Assembly (NCBI GenBank): GCA_039619475.1
Contig: CM077115.1
Coordinates: 476,606,400-476,670,399 of the forward strand
Length of the DNA stretch: 64,000 nt
Source: Icerya purchasi
Lineage: Eukaryota > Arthropoda > Insecta > Hemiptera > Monophlebidae
Direction of reading: 5' to 3'
The position numbers and the translations under genes are program-made. Shown here piece by piece: positions 54,786-64,000 of the stretch. Numbering within the stretch: position 1 is the stretch's first letter; each line of letters starts with the position of its first letter. The notes below the pieces were generated by a model, which was not told the DNA's origin, made no database searches, and worked only from the letters and a program-made list of their open reading frames with translations.

Positions 54786-56202
54786 TTTTGCAGAGCGCTC
54801 TATTATTTCCGAGGATCGCGAAATTTTTATTCGATCAATTCGCTTAAAACTTTTCTTTGCCCGATACATTATGCAGGTCTATGTCATCTCGCTCATCGCA
54901 AAGGGCGATCTAGCGCACTCATCTGCTGTCGATAGTTTTTCCTTTCTTTCATAATCATTTATTCCAGGCCTAAGTAGTATAGATTTAGCCTACATATGTT
55001 TATTTCTTTCGCATCCAAAAATTCGTTTTATTGATTTTTCGTGTTATTTTTTTATTTTTTCTCCAATTCCAAAATTTAATCCGACAAAGTCTCGACCGCC
55101 GCAAATGCACACCTCCCGTTCCCACGCACACCTCTACCATCGATTATTTCATCATCGATCATAATACTTTTTTTCAAGCCTAAATAATATAGAATAAGTC
55201 TAAGTATATTTTTTTTTCGCTTCCAAAAATTTCTTCCCGAGCGTAAGGATTCAAAAAATTAATTTGAGTATTTTTTTATTTTACTCGGTTCCAAAAATTT
55301 CTTTACCCGCCCTACGCAAATTTCCACCCTTTCATGCAAATAATAATAATGTGTTGTAAGAAAACAAAATGAATGCACTAAAAAATATTACGCGTATGCT
55401 ATTTCCATAATATATGTGAGGCGAAAAACTCTAGCTTGATAAAATAAGCGGGTAGGTAAAAACATCGTACACACGTCTCCTGTTATTTATAGAGACGGTA
55501 AATGAAACAAAATCGCAACAAGAAAGAGATTGTATTATATTTTCACGTCGGCTTGCGGTTAACAGCTATTTCCAAAATTCAAATCGAGCGTAAGTATTTT
55601 AGAATTAGTCTAAGTATATTTCATAATTTCCAAAATTAACCACCCCCTTACAGATCATCAACTTTTTTTTTTTTTGTAATTGTACATATTATATATATTT
55701 TTTTATTATTATAATTTTCTTATTTTTCAGCGATATTGGCCGTATTAATTGTTGACCTCCATGTTCTACATATCTACTCATTTGTTTCCGAATTTTCGAA
55801 ATAAGTATTATAAATAAATCCAAGTATACTATCTCAGTATCGAAAATTTACCTCATATCTCTCATTAATCGTTTTCTTTTTAATCTTATTTTTTTATCAT
55901 TTAATTTTTTCCCGAATCGCAAACCTATGGAAAAACGTATTATTGTCTGCATACATAACGAATTCACTCTTCTTCATTGCATTATGAATGAATTTTTTCT
56001 TTAACAATTTTTTATCATTTTGAAAATATATTAGTATTTTGTAGTTTTATTATTTTTCCATACATGGCAAAGTTATCGGAACCACTACATCTATGAAAGC
56101 ATACGCCGTACGCCTCCAGTAATCTATCATGAATTTTTTAAATTACTTCAAGCATACTATTTCGGTATCAAAAATTAACTACTCACTCGTATTAGTGATA
56201 TA

Positions 56203-56465
56203 AGGTGCTTGGCTACCAAATCAGAGGTGTCATAGGTTATCGAGACTTGTTTCTTCCCGGAATCAAGTCGCTCCCAAGTTTACTCAGCCTGAAATAATTG
56301 GGCACCAGAGAAATCTGGGAAAGTAAAGGCGGATCCCAAGTAGAAAATAACGGGCCCCCCTACTCTCATTAGTGCCGTTGGGCTTAGTGCCATTATGGAA
56401 AGCTTAACTTCACAATCTCGACGCTCTATCAATGGTATGGGACTTACTTTACTTTACTTTACTTT
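56203..56465 (+). mobile_element. SINE-1, full-length copy with (TTTAC)n tail
   Basis: Best-preserved copy: tRNA-like head GGTGCTTGGCTACCAA...GGTTATCGAGACTTG (degenerate A and B boxes), body CCCGGAATCAAGTCGCTCCC, GGGAAAGTAAAGGCGGATCCCAAGTAGA, TAGTGCCGTTGGGCTTAGTGCCATTATGGAAAGC, and the end GGTATGGGACTTACTTTACTTTACTTTACTTTA. TAAGGT at both edges may be a short target-site duplication. Confidence 0.8.
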
Positions 56466-58583
56466 AAGGTAACGAGAAACGTAACTAGAAACCAGTTCCA
56501 TCTCTGAAATAGTTCGTTCCATTCCAATCGATAACGTATTAACGTTACTTCGTTACTCCTGTCACTTTTGTGTTTCAGAAATGAGAAGTAACCACTGTAA
56601 CTAAAAGAACTAACTGTAACTTTTTAACTAGTCTTGGAACCGAATGAACGAAAGAAACGATTAACTATTGCGTAAATAATATCAGTGACGGTGATTAGGG
56701 GGAATTGAAGTACAGATGACACACCTTTCATCTTTATCACTCGTACAGTTCATATGTATTTATCACACTGCTTGCTCTGTTATTGGTCACAACTCATTAG
56801 CTGATTACACAGCAATATGTAATCAGATGATGAATAAAACAACACTATTCTGCTATAACTGGCTGGGAACGAAATTCTTCAGTTACAAATTTAGTTACAA
56901 TAATACTGAATAACGTATAATGTGTTTCTATCCATACTGGCCAAACTGCCGTTGTGTGTGCGCGCGTTATAATCAACTGGAAACAACATTATTCACGTAA
57001 TCCAGTTAAATCTGTATATTATAAAAAACAGAGAACATTACGTTTTCGGGTTATGATGATCGCACATAATAATATACTAAGATGATGGCTGGCACTGCGG
57101 CGATTAGCAACTCTGGAATTTTACACTATTATCAAAAATTTTAACAGCGGTTTTTATCAAAACAGTACTATTTGTTTACTTTATGTCTATTTGTCACATT
57201 TCGCTGTTTTTCAAGATATTGAGATGAAACTGTCATCTGCTTGCTCCATGTTGTTTTAGCTTTTAAACATTACTATTTTATTAACCTCTGTTTTGTTTGA
57301 TTTTTTTGCATAATTACGTTTACATAAGTTACTCTTTTTGTAACAGTTAGTTAATTTGTAACTATGTTCCTGTTACATTCGTGATCATTAGGAACTTGTA
57401 ACGTGACATATTCAAAAATATTTGGAACTTTACCCATCACTAACTCGTATCACTTTTTCCGACCATACATAATTTTTTCCGTATTAACACTAACCTACGA
57501 AAGTACGTCATTCGTTTTACTGTTACCGAAGTAATTATCTCTCTTTCCCTTCATACTACCAACCCTCTAAATTTAATAATATCATACGAAGTTAGTCTAA
57601 ATATACATACATAGATTCGTGCTAATAAAATTAATATATCAATTCATCTTTCTATTCCTTGGTACATTTCTGAAAAAATCACTTAACATGTTTCAAAATT
57701 AGTCCTGGTGTACTGTTTTATTGTCTAAAATCAACTATCCTTTTTACCATTTTTATAATCGTTCTTAATTTTTCTTCCGTATTATCATTATTGCAAGATC
57801 CTACATAACCACTTCGTAATTTTAATCATATCGAAATCTTCACACCATTCATTTCTTGCTGTACGTTATCAAAATTCATTGCAATGATGCAAAATTAGTT
57901 CAATTATACTATTACGCTAGCAAAATTATTATATCACCCCTCTTTTGTCTATTCAATCATATGATTTCGAGTAAAAAGAGTCTTATGGTATATTTTCAGA
58001 ATTAACTGTAGTATACACTACATCGATATGAAAAGAATTAACTTCGCCTCTCATATTTTTTTTATCATTCGTTCATTCGTAATGTTTTTAATTAAATCCG
58101 TTACAAGATCCTGCGAATGATTACCTTCAGTTCCCACACACATTAGTTCTATTCCTATGCGATCGTTCACTTTCTATTTCTAACATATATTTTTGTAAAT
58201 TCATACCGAACTCGCTTCATACTCCGTTAATATTCATTGATTGATTGATTGATTGATTGAATAAAGTTTATTTACTAAATTTACAAAACAAAGAAAATAA
58301 CAGTACGTTTAAACATTTTAAATTTTACGCGTATCGAGCAATTTACCCTCGCCAGCGTGCATCAAAAATACATTTATGCTTAAATTACAATATGAAAAAA
58401 GAAAAACTTTACATTTGTTATAATATTAGGGAAAAAAAACCAACAAAAAACCTAGCTTCGGAAAAAATAAATAAAGTGTAAGTTGTAAAAAAAGTAGAAG
58501 TATGATGGTTATTGGAGTGTCATTGCGCGTGTGTGCTTCAACACCTTGTTTAACGCTTGCGGACGGATCGGTGCACTATAAGA

Positions 58584-58767
58584 TTAAAATAGCATATGTT
58601 TAATGCGTTTGTGTTTGTACTTTTTATATTTTAGCTGCAAAGAGGTTCTCGTGTAGTCTCCTATTCTTTTAACAAACACGTGATCACTAGTAGAGCAATC
58701 ATCAAAGAATTTCTTAGCTTGCGTACGGATTACGTTTACAATAAAGGACAGTTTTAATACAGCGTGC
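58584..58767 (-). pseudogene. Jockey-type ORF2 C-terminus, beyond the nested LINE
   Basis: Minus-strand SMHAVLKLSFIVNVI, RTQAKKFFDDCSTSDH, VKRIGDYTRTS and a lysine-rich end (KYKKYKHKRIK) match the last 60 residues of Jockey ORF2. The stop is at 58584. It continues in frame from sequence at 62338-62400 once the inserted LINE and one target copy are set aside. Confidence 0.8.
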
Positions 58768-58781
58768 ATACTATTTATGTT
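58768..58781. repeat. Target-site duplication of LINE copy B, left
   Basis: ATACTATTTATGTT, identical to 62324-62337. Confidence 0.9.
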
Positions 58782-58783
58782 TT

Positions 58784-61555
58784 CGAGCTGCTCCTTCTCT
58801 GGAAAACTTCCTAGCTCACAAAAGAGCTAATGCCAAATTCCGATTTACTCTCAAAAAGGTTAAAAAGGCGTCTTGGGCTGCTTTCTGTTCTTCCTTTTCT
58901 AGATCTACTCCTCTCTCACAAATCTGGAGGTTGGCTAAGGCTTTCCGAAACCCTCAGTCCTTAAATCCCTTTACTTCCGGCGTTTCGGAGAACAAGCTAG
59001 CTGCTTTCTTTGATTGTGTTGCTCCGCCCTATGTTCCTAACTTTGATGAATTTGACCTTTCTATCTCTGCCGCAAGCCATTCTGAGCATTTTCTAACTTT
59101 TCCGTTCACTTTTAATGAATTATTATCAGCGTTCCCGAAAAATCCTAACTCTTCTCCAGGGATAGATGGATTATCTTATATTGTTCTTAAGAATCTTCCT
59201 GAATATTATCTTAAAATACTCTTAAATCTATTTAACTCTATTCTCCATCTAGGTTCCGCTCCTCCGTCATGGAAATCCTTTATCATCGTTCCCATCCCCA
59301 AGGGTATTAATTCCTCGTCCTTCCGTTGCATTTCTCTTGCAAGTTGTCTGAGGAAACTTTTCGAATCCATGTTGAACCGGCGGCTGGTTTGGTGGCTGGA
59401 AAACAATGATGTCTTGCCTAACAACATGTATGGTTTTCGTTCTGGTCGAGGTCCTACTGATTGTGTTTCTTTCTTCTTGTCCCACATCTATAAATCGTTT
59501 ATCCAGAAAAATTATACCCTAGCTACCTTTGTTGATATTTATAGTGCCTTTGACAGCGTCCACCTTCCAACTCTTAAGAGCAGAATGTTATCTATTAATT
59601 TACCTTCTCACTTCACATCCTTAATCATGAGTCTTTTCCTAAGTAGAACTGTTACTCTAAGATTTCCTTCCTTTTCAGAGTCACGAAAGGTTTTTCGAGG
59701 CCTCCCGCAAGGTTCCTGCCTTAGTCCTACGCTCTTCAATATTTATTCTCTTGGTGTCGCCTCTCTTAATCTACCTTCTACTTCCTTATTTTTTGCAGAT
59801 GACATTCTACTTTTTTCAACTGCTCCTAGCATTCTAAATGCTTGCAATAACATGCAAGAATCCTTGTACATTCTGCAGAGTTCTCTTTCTCAAATCCATC
59901 TATATATCTCTCCTCCAAAATCTTCATGCATTGTTTTCACATTTCGTTCCTATAATCCTGAGTCAATCAACGTAAATATCGACAATACACCTATACCTGT
60001 TGTTTCCTCCTTCCGCTACTTAGGAATCTTTCTGAATAGCCGTTTATCCTTTACTGAGCACATTAATTACCTCCATTCGTCTACTCTAGAACGTTTGAAT
60101 ATCTTAAAGTCTTTATCTTCTTCCCATTGGGGAGGTGATCCTATGATACTTCTTATGCTCTACAAATCCATTGTTCGATCCAAACTTGATTTCTGTTGTT
60201 TTCTGTATGGTACTGCTGCTCGTTCTCCCCTAGCTAAATTAGATTTAGTTCAGAATGCAGCCCTGCGCTTATGTCTAGGAGTCTTAAAATCCACGCCTAT
60301 TCCTGCGATTTTAGCAGAGGCTAATGTGGCTCCTTTATCCATTCGTAGATCCTATCTCGCGTATCGGTTCCTTATTAAACGTCTACATATTTACCCAAAC
60401 AATCTTGTCCCTGCATATTCTTCTCTCTTGCAAGATTGGCGTTTTTCCTCTAATAAGGTTCCCATTCTCTGCCACATTGCCTCGCGTCTTATTAAGTTTT
60501 CGCCCTTCATCCTAACTTTCGATAAACTTCCATTTTTCCAGTTTGAGATATTAAATGTTATTCCTTCTCCGAATCTTTTTTCTTTGCCTTCTTATGTAAA
60601 ATATCTCCCTGCTCATGCAACAGTTTATGAATTTAACCAGGCAGTTTCATCATTCTTTGCTAACCATACCCTAATTTTTACGGATGGGTCCAAAATGGCA
60701 CACGGAGTGGGTGCATCTATCTACATTCCTGCTCTTGACCATTCCAGCCTGTTCAAAATTCCTGCATTTTGTTCAATTTATTATGCGGAGACATTGGCAT
60801 TACTACGTGCCATTGAGCTCATTCCATCTTTTCCGCAATGTAAAATGTTCCTCCTAATTTCTGATTGCAAAAGCGCCCTTCAGTGTATATCCTCTGCATA
60901 TGTTCCTTCTTACTCTGATCCTATTATTCTGCGCATCCGATCACTGATTTTCAGTCTTTGCAGATTGCACTCATTAACCATCGACTTTCTTTGGATTCCT
61001 GGTCATGCCGGAATTGCGGGCAACGAAAAGGCGGATTATCTTGCTCGTTCGGCTATTTCTTCTGGGCGGCCAGTCGGACGGATTCCTTCTCATGAATTAT
61101 TAAATATAGCAAAAAGTATCCAAAAGGCCAATTGGAAATCTTTTTATAAATCATCCTTCTCCAGTCCTAATTCACAATATTTTTCCATTCACCCTAATCC
61201 ACCTACTCAACCATGGTATCTACATTTTCCGCACCTTCCCCGATTCATCATATCTGCTATTTGTCGTCTTCGATCTGGTCACAGTCGACTTCCTGCTTCA
61301 TTGTATCGTTTCTCCATAGTGTCCTCTCCTATTTGTCCGCTGTGTATCGATAACACAGTCGTATGTGACTCTGATCATGTATTCTTTGAATGCTCCTCTT
61401 TATCATCGGAAAGGGCAGCTCTATACGCGGAGCTTCTCTCACATGATGTTCCAACTCCATATTGTGTGTCCTTTATTCTCTCATTACAGTCAACGTTGAT
61501 CATACCAATTGTAGCAAAATTCCTATCCTCTGTACTTCATTATATTAATATCTAA
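58784..61555 (+). CDS. ORF2 of family-alpha LINE: reverse transcriptase, RNase H and CCHC knuckle (5'-truncated, frame open)
   Basis: One open frame of 923 codons plus stop; the first ATG (58931) is not the natural start, as coding homology begins at the truncation point. Numbering from that ATG: SSPGIDGLSY (74-83), FIIVPIPK (117-124), motif A VDIYSAFD (D202), motif B GLPQGSCLSPTLF (257-269), motif C FFADD (D290, D291), FRYLGIFL (361-368). RNase H: TDGS (D585), YAE (E620), ISD (D645), GHAGIAGNEKAD (H692, D702). Knuckle C802-C805-H816-C821. The layout is that of the I superfamily. All catalytic residues are present, but the endonuclease and any ORF1 are missing, so it cannot transpose by itself; use in trans is not excluded. 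Confidence 0.85.
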   Translation, partial: RAAPSLENFLAHKRANAKFRFTLKKVKKASWAAFCSSFSRSTPLSQIWRLAKAFRNPQSLNPFTSGVSENKLAAFFDCVAPPYVPNFDEFDLSISAASHSEHFLTFPFTFNELLSAFPKNPNSSPGIDGLSYIVLKNLPEYYLKILLNLFNSILHLGSAPPSWKSFIIVPIPKGINSSSFRCISLASCLRKLFESMLNRRLVWWLENNDVLPNNMYGFRSGRGPTDCVSFFLSHIYKSFIQKNYTLATFVDIYSAFDSVHLPTLKSRMLSINLPSHFTSLIMSLFLSRTVTLRFPSFSESRKVFRGLPQGSCLSPTLFNIYSLGVASLNLPSTSLFFADDILLFSTAPSILNACNNMQESLYILQSSLSQIHLYISPPKSSCIVFTFRSYNPESINVNIDNTPIPVVSSFRYLGIFLNSRLSFTEHINYLHSSTLERLNILKSLSSSHWGGDPMILLMLYKSIVRSKLDFCCFLYGTAARSPLAKLDLVQNAALRLCLGVLKSTPIPAILAEANVAPLSIRRSYLAYRFLIKRLHIYPNNLVPAYSSLLQDWRFSSNKVPILCHIASRLIKFSPFILTFDKLPFFQFEILNVIPSPNLFSLPSYVKYLPAHATVYEFNQAVSSFFANHTLIFTDGSKMAHGVGASIYIPALDHSSLFKIPAFCSIYYAETLALLRAIELIPSFPQCKMFLLISDCKSALQCISSAYVPSYSDPIILRIRSLIFSLCRLHSLTIDFLWIPGHAGIAGNEKADYLARSAISSGRPVGRIPSHELLNIAKSIQKANWKSFYKSSFSSPNSQYFSIHPNPPTQPWYLHFPHLPRFIISAICRLRSGHSRLPASLYRFSIVSSPICPLCIDNTVVCDSDHVFFECSSLSSERAALYAELLSHDVPTPYCVSFILSLQSTLIIPIVAKFLSSVLHYINI

Positions 61556-62312
61556 TCCCTTCAGTATTTCCTATTTTGGCATTCCTAACTTATCGTGTCC
61601 AGTGATTCCCAACGAACTCCTCTCTAAACGAAGAACACGCACTGATGTTGCAGTTACAGTCACAAACAGGCACAGCTCGCAGTTAATTTTGCGGGCTCGC
61701 TGTCGCATTTGCGGCCCTAACGGTAGATAGGTGAACTCCTTGTTAGCCGGCACTGCGGGCGCTGCTGTTGCAGTGTGGCCATAGTGTTCAGTGAAAATTC
61801 TGCTCATTTCCTTTTAACAGAATGGTAGGCGCTGTTTCTGCAGTCGTCGCCATAAATATGATTAATGTTTCATAATTAAAAACTATAAACTTTGCTTTAT
61901 AGTGATGGAGAAAGTCATTGAACTTTCGGATAATTGTTTACGGACGCTAAGCGCTGTGTTCTATATAGGTTTCGTGCTAGATGGATCTAACTGCTTTTTA
62001 AACATCCCGTGTTTCTTCTTCCTTAATTATTTATAGCCAGATTCCTTTGTCCGTTTGTACTGTGGGCTCTGTAATTGCAGATGTGACCATGGTATGGGAC
62101 AGCTAACTCCTTTTGCTCTTACCTTCGTCATTTCTTTTCTTTTCAGGATACATACGTTTGGCATTTTTCGACGTTGATTGTTATTGTTTCTCCATCTTTG
62201 GTATAGCATTCTTTATCAGATTCCATTCCTTGTTACTCCTAATTGCTGCTATGTACACATGTTGATGGGTAATCGTCCGTTGCTGACAAGCCCAGGGAAA
62301 AACCCAAACAAG
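61556..62312 (+). other. 3' UTR of family-alpha LINE copy B
   Basis: About 750 bases between stop and poly(A). Copies A, C and D have only 50-60 bases between their stop and tail, so this copy either carries extra sequence or represents a different subfamily. No open frame of note. Confidence 0.6.
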
Positions 62313-62323
62313 AAAAAAAAAAA

Positions 62324-62337
62324 ATACTATTTATGTT
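62324..62337. repeat. Target-site duplication of LINE copy B, right
   Basis: ATACTATTTATGTT immediately after the poly(A) tail; its first A could also belong to the tail. Confidence 0.9.
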
Positions 62338-62354
62338 AGTATACGCCGGAGCGC

Positions 62355-64000
62355 TTAGAATAATTCTGCAGCATTTATTTTGGAATCGCTGTACTTTTTG
62401 AAATGTAGATCTCGAAACATTATTGGCGAGCTGTAAAGGAGCACAGGCCTAATGATAGCTTTGTATAGAAGTAATTTATTTTCTGTTGTTAATTTGCATT
62501 TTTTGTTGAAGATGTTGTGCGTCAACATAAAATTTCTTGCATGCGCTTTATTTATAGCGTGATCAACGTGTTTGTTGAAAGTTAGCCGCCGATCTAGGAT
62601 GACCCCCAGATATTTAACTTCATTTTTAAAAGGGCAGACTTGATTTCCCAGGTTTAATTCCGGGGAAAAAGCGGGCCTTCTTTTTGTAAATAGGATAGCC
62701 TGCGTTTTTGCATCATTCACTTTAACTTTCCACTTTGTAAGGTACTTTTTTATTTTTAAAAAACTTTCTGATAATCTACGTTTAATTGTGGCGACTCTAA
62801 AAGAAGCGCAGTAAATGGCTGTGTCATCAGCGAATAGCGCTAGCTCGGAGTGTTTAGGTTTAGGAAGATCATTTAAGAACAAAATAAATAGGAATGGACC
62901 AAGTATGCTTCCTTGCGGAACTCCCATCGTCGCTGTTTTTGGAGAAGATATAGCGTCGTTAATTTTTACTGAAAATTTCCTTTCTACCAGGTAATCATTT
63001 ATAAGAGTAATGAGAAATTTAGGGAACTGATATTTAAGCAATTTGTATATTAATCCTTGATGCCAGACGGTATCAAAGGCTTTTTCGATGTCAAGTAATA
63101 ACAGTCCGGTATGTTTGTTTAGGTTAAAATTGTCAGTTACAAACTCGGTTAGCCTACTTAACTGCATCGTAGTCGACAAATTCCGCAGAAACCCGAATTG
63201 GTGGGGGGTGATGATTTTTTTTTCGTTACAATGATCTATCATCTTGGAAAGAATAAGTTTCTCCGCTATTTTACTTAAACAGTTTATTAACGAGATAGGT
63301 CTGTAGTTAATAGCCATTGCTTGATCCTTTCCTGATTTTGGTATAGGAATAATAATGGACTCTTTCCAGCAGGTAGGAAAGTGTCCCGAAATGATACTAG
63401 AGTTTATTATAATAGTTAGATTGATCTTAGCTTTTTCGGGTAGATTCTTAATCATGGTAATGGAGATATTGTCTGGACCGGTGGAGTGTTTATTTTTTAA
63501 TTTTTTTATGATTTTGTTAACTTCATTTGGTGAGAAGAGCTTAGGGTAGTTGGTAGTGACCGTTGGGGTGGCTAGGAACTTCTGTACAGTAGTATTTATT
63601 TCGTTTGTGTGCCATTTGGTGGAAGAGTTTTTGTTTTGATTTTGTATATCTAGAAATATATTTGAGAGTAACTCAGTTTTGCCTTTGTTTGTGTATTCGG
63701 TCTGATTAGCATGTGTTAAAGGTGGAATAGATGTGTCCGTGCTTTTTTTAAATGTTTTTGCTATTTTCCAGATCGACTGGTCTTTTGCACTTAGATTTAT
63801 TAGTTTGTTATTCCATGTTGTGTTTCGGTATTCATTTAGTTTGTATTTAACTAGTTTAGCGAATAAGTTGTAAATGATGTGAGAGGAATGGTTACGAATC
63901 TTTTGGTGCTTTTTCCTGGCATAGTTTTTAATCTTAATAAGCTTCACTAGTTTTCTTGGTAAGTGCTCTTTACTTGACTTGATTTCGATTTTTGGAATAT
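62355..64000 (-). pseudogene. Jockey-type ORF2: linker and reverse transcriptase
   Basis: The frame is open from the window edge. Counting from the codon at 63947: linker to residue 140, STGPDNISITMIKNLP at about 155-170, YRPISLINCLSK 215-226, QFGFLRN 250-256, palm motif A LLLLDIEKAFDTVW (D286), motif B GVPQGSILGP (342-351), catalytic FADD 372-375, VKYLGVILDRRLTF 444-457, then LLLYKAIIRPVLLYSSPIM to about residue 510. A frameshift at about 62400-62412 then sends it to an early stop at 62355; in the other frame FQKVQRFQNKCCRII continues. RT residues are intact, so the copy may be fairly young. Confidence 0.85.

Larger units (their letters stand above)
54400..58230. repeat. Long stretch of decayed, recurrent motif (possible old tandem array)
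   Basis: A motif of the type (A/T)AGTCTAAGTATA.T-TTTCG.TTCCAAAA(A/T)TTA.C recurs at least eight times in one orientation: about 54966, 55185, 55260, 55590, 55810, 56140, 57590 and 57995, with weaker versions at 57700 and 57890. Between them lie AT-rich spacers and CCCACGCACAC-like pieces. Spacing is irregular (about 75-350). It is interrupted by a SINE-1 copy at 56203-56465. Divergence is high. Confidence 0.4.
58782..62323 (+). mobile_element. Family-alpha LINE, copy B (best preserved)
   Basis: A 3.54-kb insertion with a 14-bp target-site duplication, 5'-truncated before the RT, with a long 3' UTR (61556-62312) and a 12-A tail. Its 3' end GACAAGCCCAGGGAAAAACCC corresponds to the GAC-AGCCCA motif of copies A and C but is longer. 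The pyrimidine-rich sense strand is typical of this family. Confidence 0.9.
58236..64000 (-). mobile_element. Jockey-type LINE, interrupted by a family-alpha LINE, running off the right edge
   Basis: Minus-strand non-LTR element present as two parts: 64000-62338 and 58781-58236, separated by a 3542-bp insertion plus its duplicated target. ORF2 sequence crosses the insertion point in register. The 3' UTR (58583-58262) contains AATAAACTTTATT and ends in a TCAA/TTGA tetramer run at 58236-58261, acting as the 3' tail in place of poly(A). The 5' part lies outside the window. Confidence 0.85.

Noticed and set aside
56465..57440. hAT-type non-autonomous element ending GGAACTTTACCCATCACTA
   Set aside because: The right end resembles hAT termini (TAGTGATGGGTAAAGTTCC on the minus strand) and many GTAAC/GTTAC pieces lie within, but no matching left terminus was found.
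58257..58481. 74-codon plus-strand frame near the Jockey tail
   Set aside because: It lies antisense in the Jockey 3' UTR and has no domain.
1..64000. CRISPR array, operon, ribosome-binding sites or bacterial promoters
   Set aside because: The window is eukaryotic repeat-rich DNA. No regularly spaced repeats with unique spacers and no bacterial-type gene clusters are present.

Overview
The window reads as AT-rich nuclear DNA of an arthropod, most likely an insect. The evidence is the mix of Jockey-, RTE- and I-type LINEs, tRNA-headed SINEs, a Helitron and abundant AT, AAT and CA microsatellites, with no bacterial gene organisation. The species cannot be read from the sequence. I found no convincing host gene; every recognisable protein-coding stretch belongs to a mobile element, and nearly all are broken.

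Left part (1-15.1 kb): a LINE with an inverted 5' segment (1-1000), a decayed LINE remnant (about 1600-2400), a DDE-transposase N-terminus abutting an interspersed repeat (5.48-5.95 kb), copies of two unclassified repeat families (here called R-A and R-B), an RTE tail (10.0-10.3 kb), and two Jockey copies lying back to back (12.3-15.1 kb), one of them split by an R-A copy. Middle (15.1-37 kb): an unidentified element (here 'element X') marked by two near-identical 443-bp direct repeats and broken minus-strand ORFs, with a LINE inserted in it (16.1-18.4 kb); a tRNA-headed SINE; a 2.6-kb Jockey copy (28.1-30.65 kb); an RTE copy split by a short LINE insertion with target-site duplication (31.5-33.8 kb); and a second LINE with an inverted 5' end (36.1-36.8 kb). 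Right part (37-64 kb): a LINE scrap carrying an exact tRNA-Lys 3' end, a fold-back element, SINE copies, a tandem duplication, a CR1/Jockey-like LINE tail, a deleted Helitron, a long decayed repetitive stretch (54.4-58.2 kb), and a Jockey element interrupted by a 3.5-kb LINE.

One LINE family, called alpha here (RT, RNase H, then a CCHC knuckle; I-superfamily layout), occurs at least five times (16.1, 23.6, 33.3, 35.2 and 58.8 kb). All copies are 5'-truncated. Those with a preserved 3' end finish in a GAC-(A/G)CCCA-like motif plus poly(A), and two have clear 14-15-bp target-site duplications. The copy at 58.8-62.3 kb keeps every RT and RNase H catalytic residue in one open frame but lacks the endonuclease. 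A SINE family with a (TTTAC)n tail occurs four times.

I saw no operon-like or defence-like system. The least ordinary items are the tRNA-Lys 3'-end chimera near 37.93 kb, element X, the two 5'-inverted LINE insertions and the clean nested insertions. All coordinates of decayed elements are estimates by eye.
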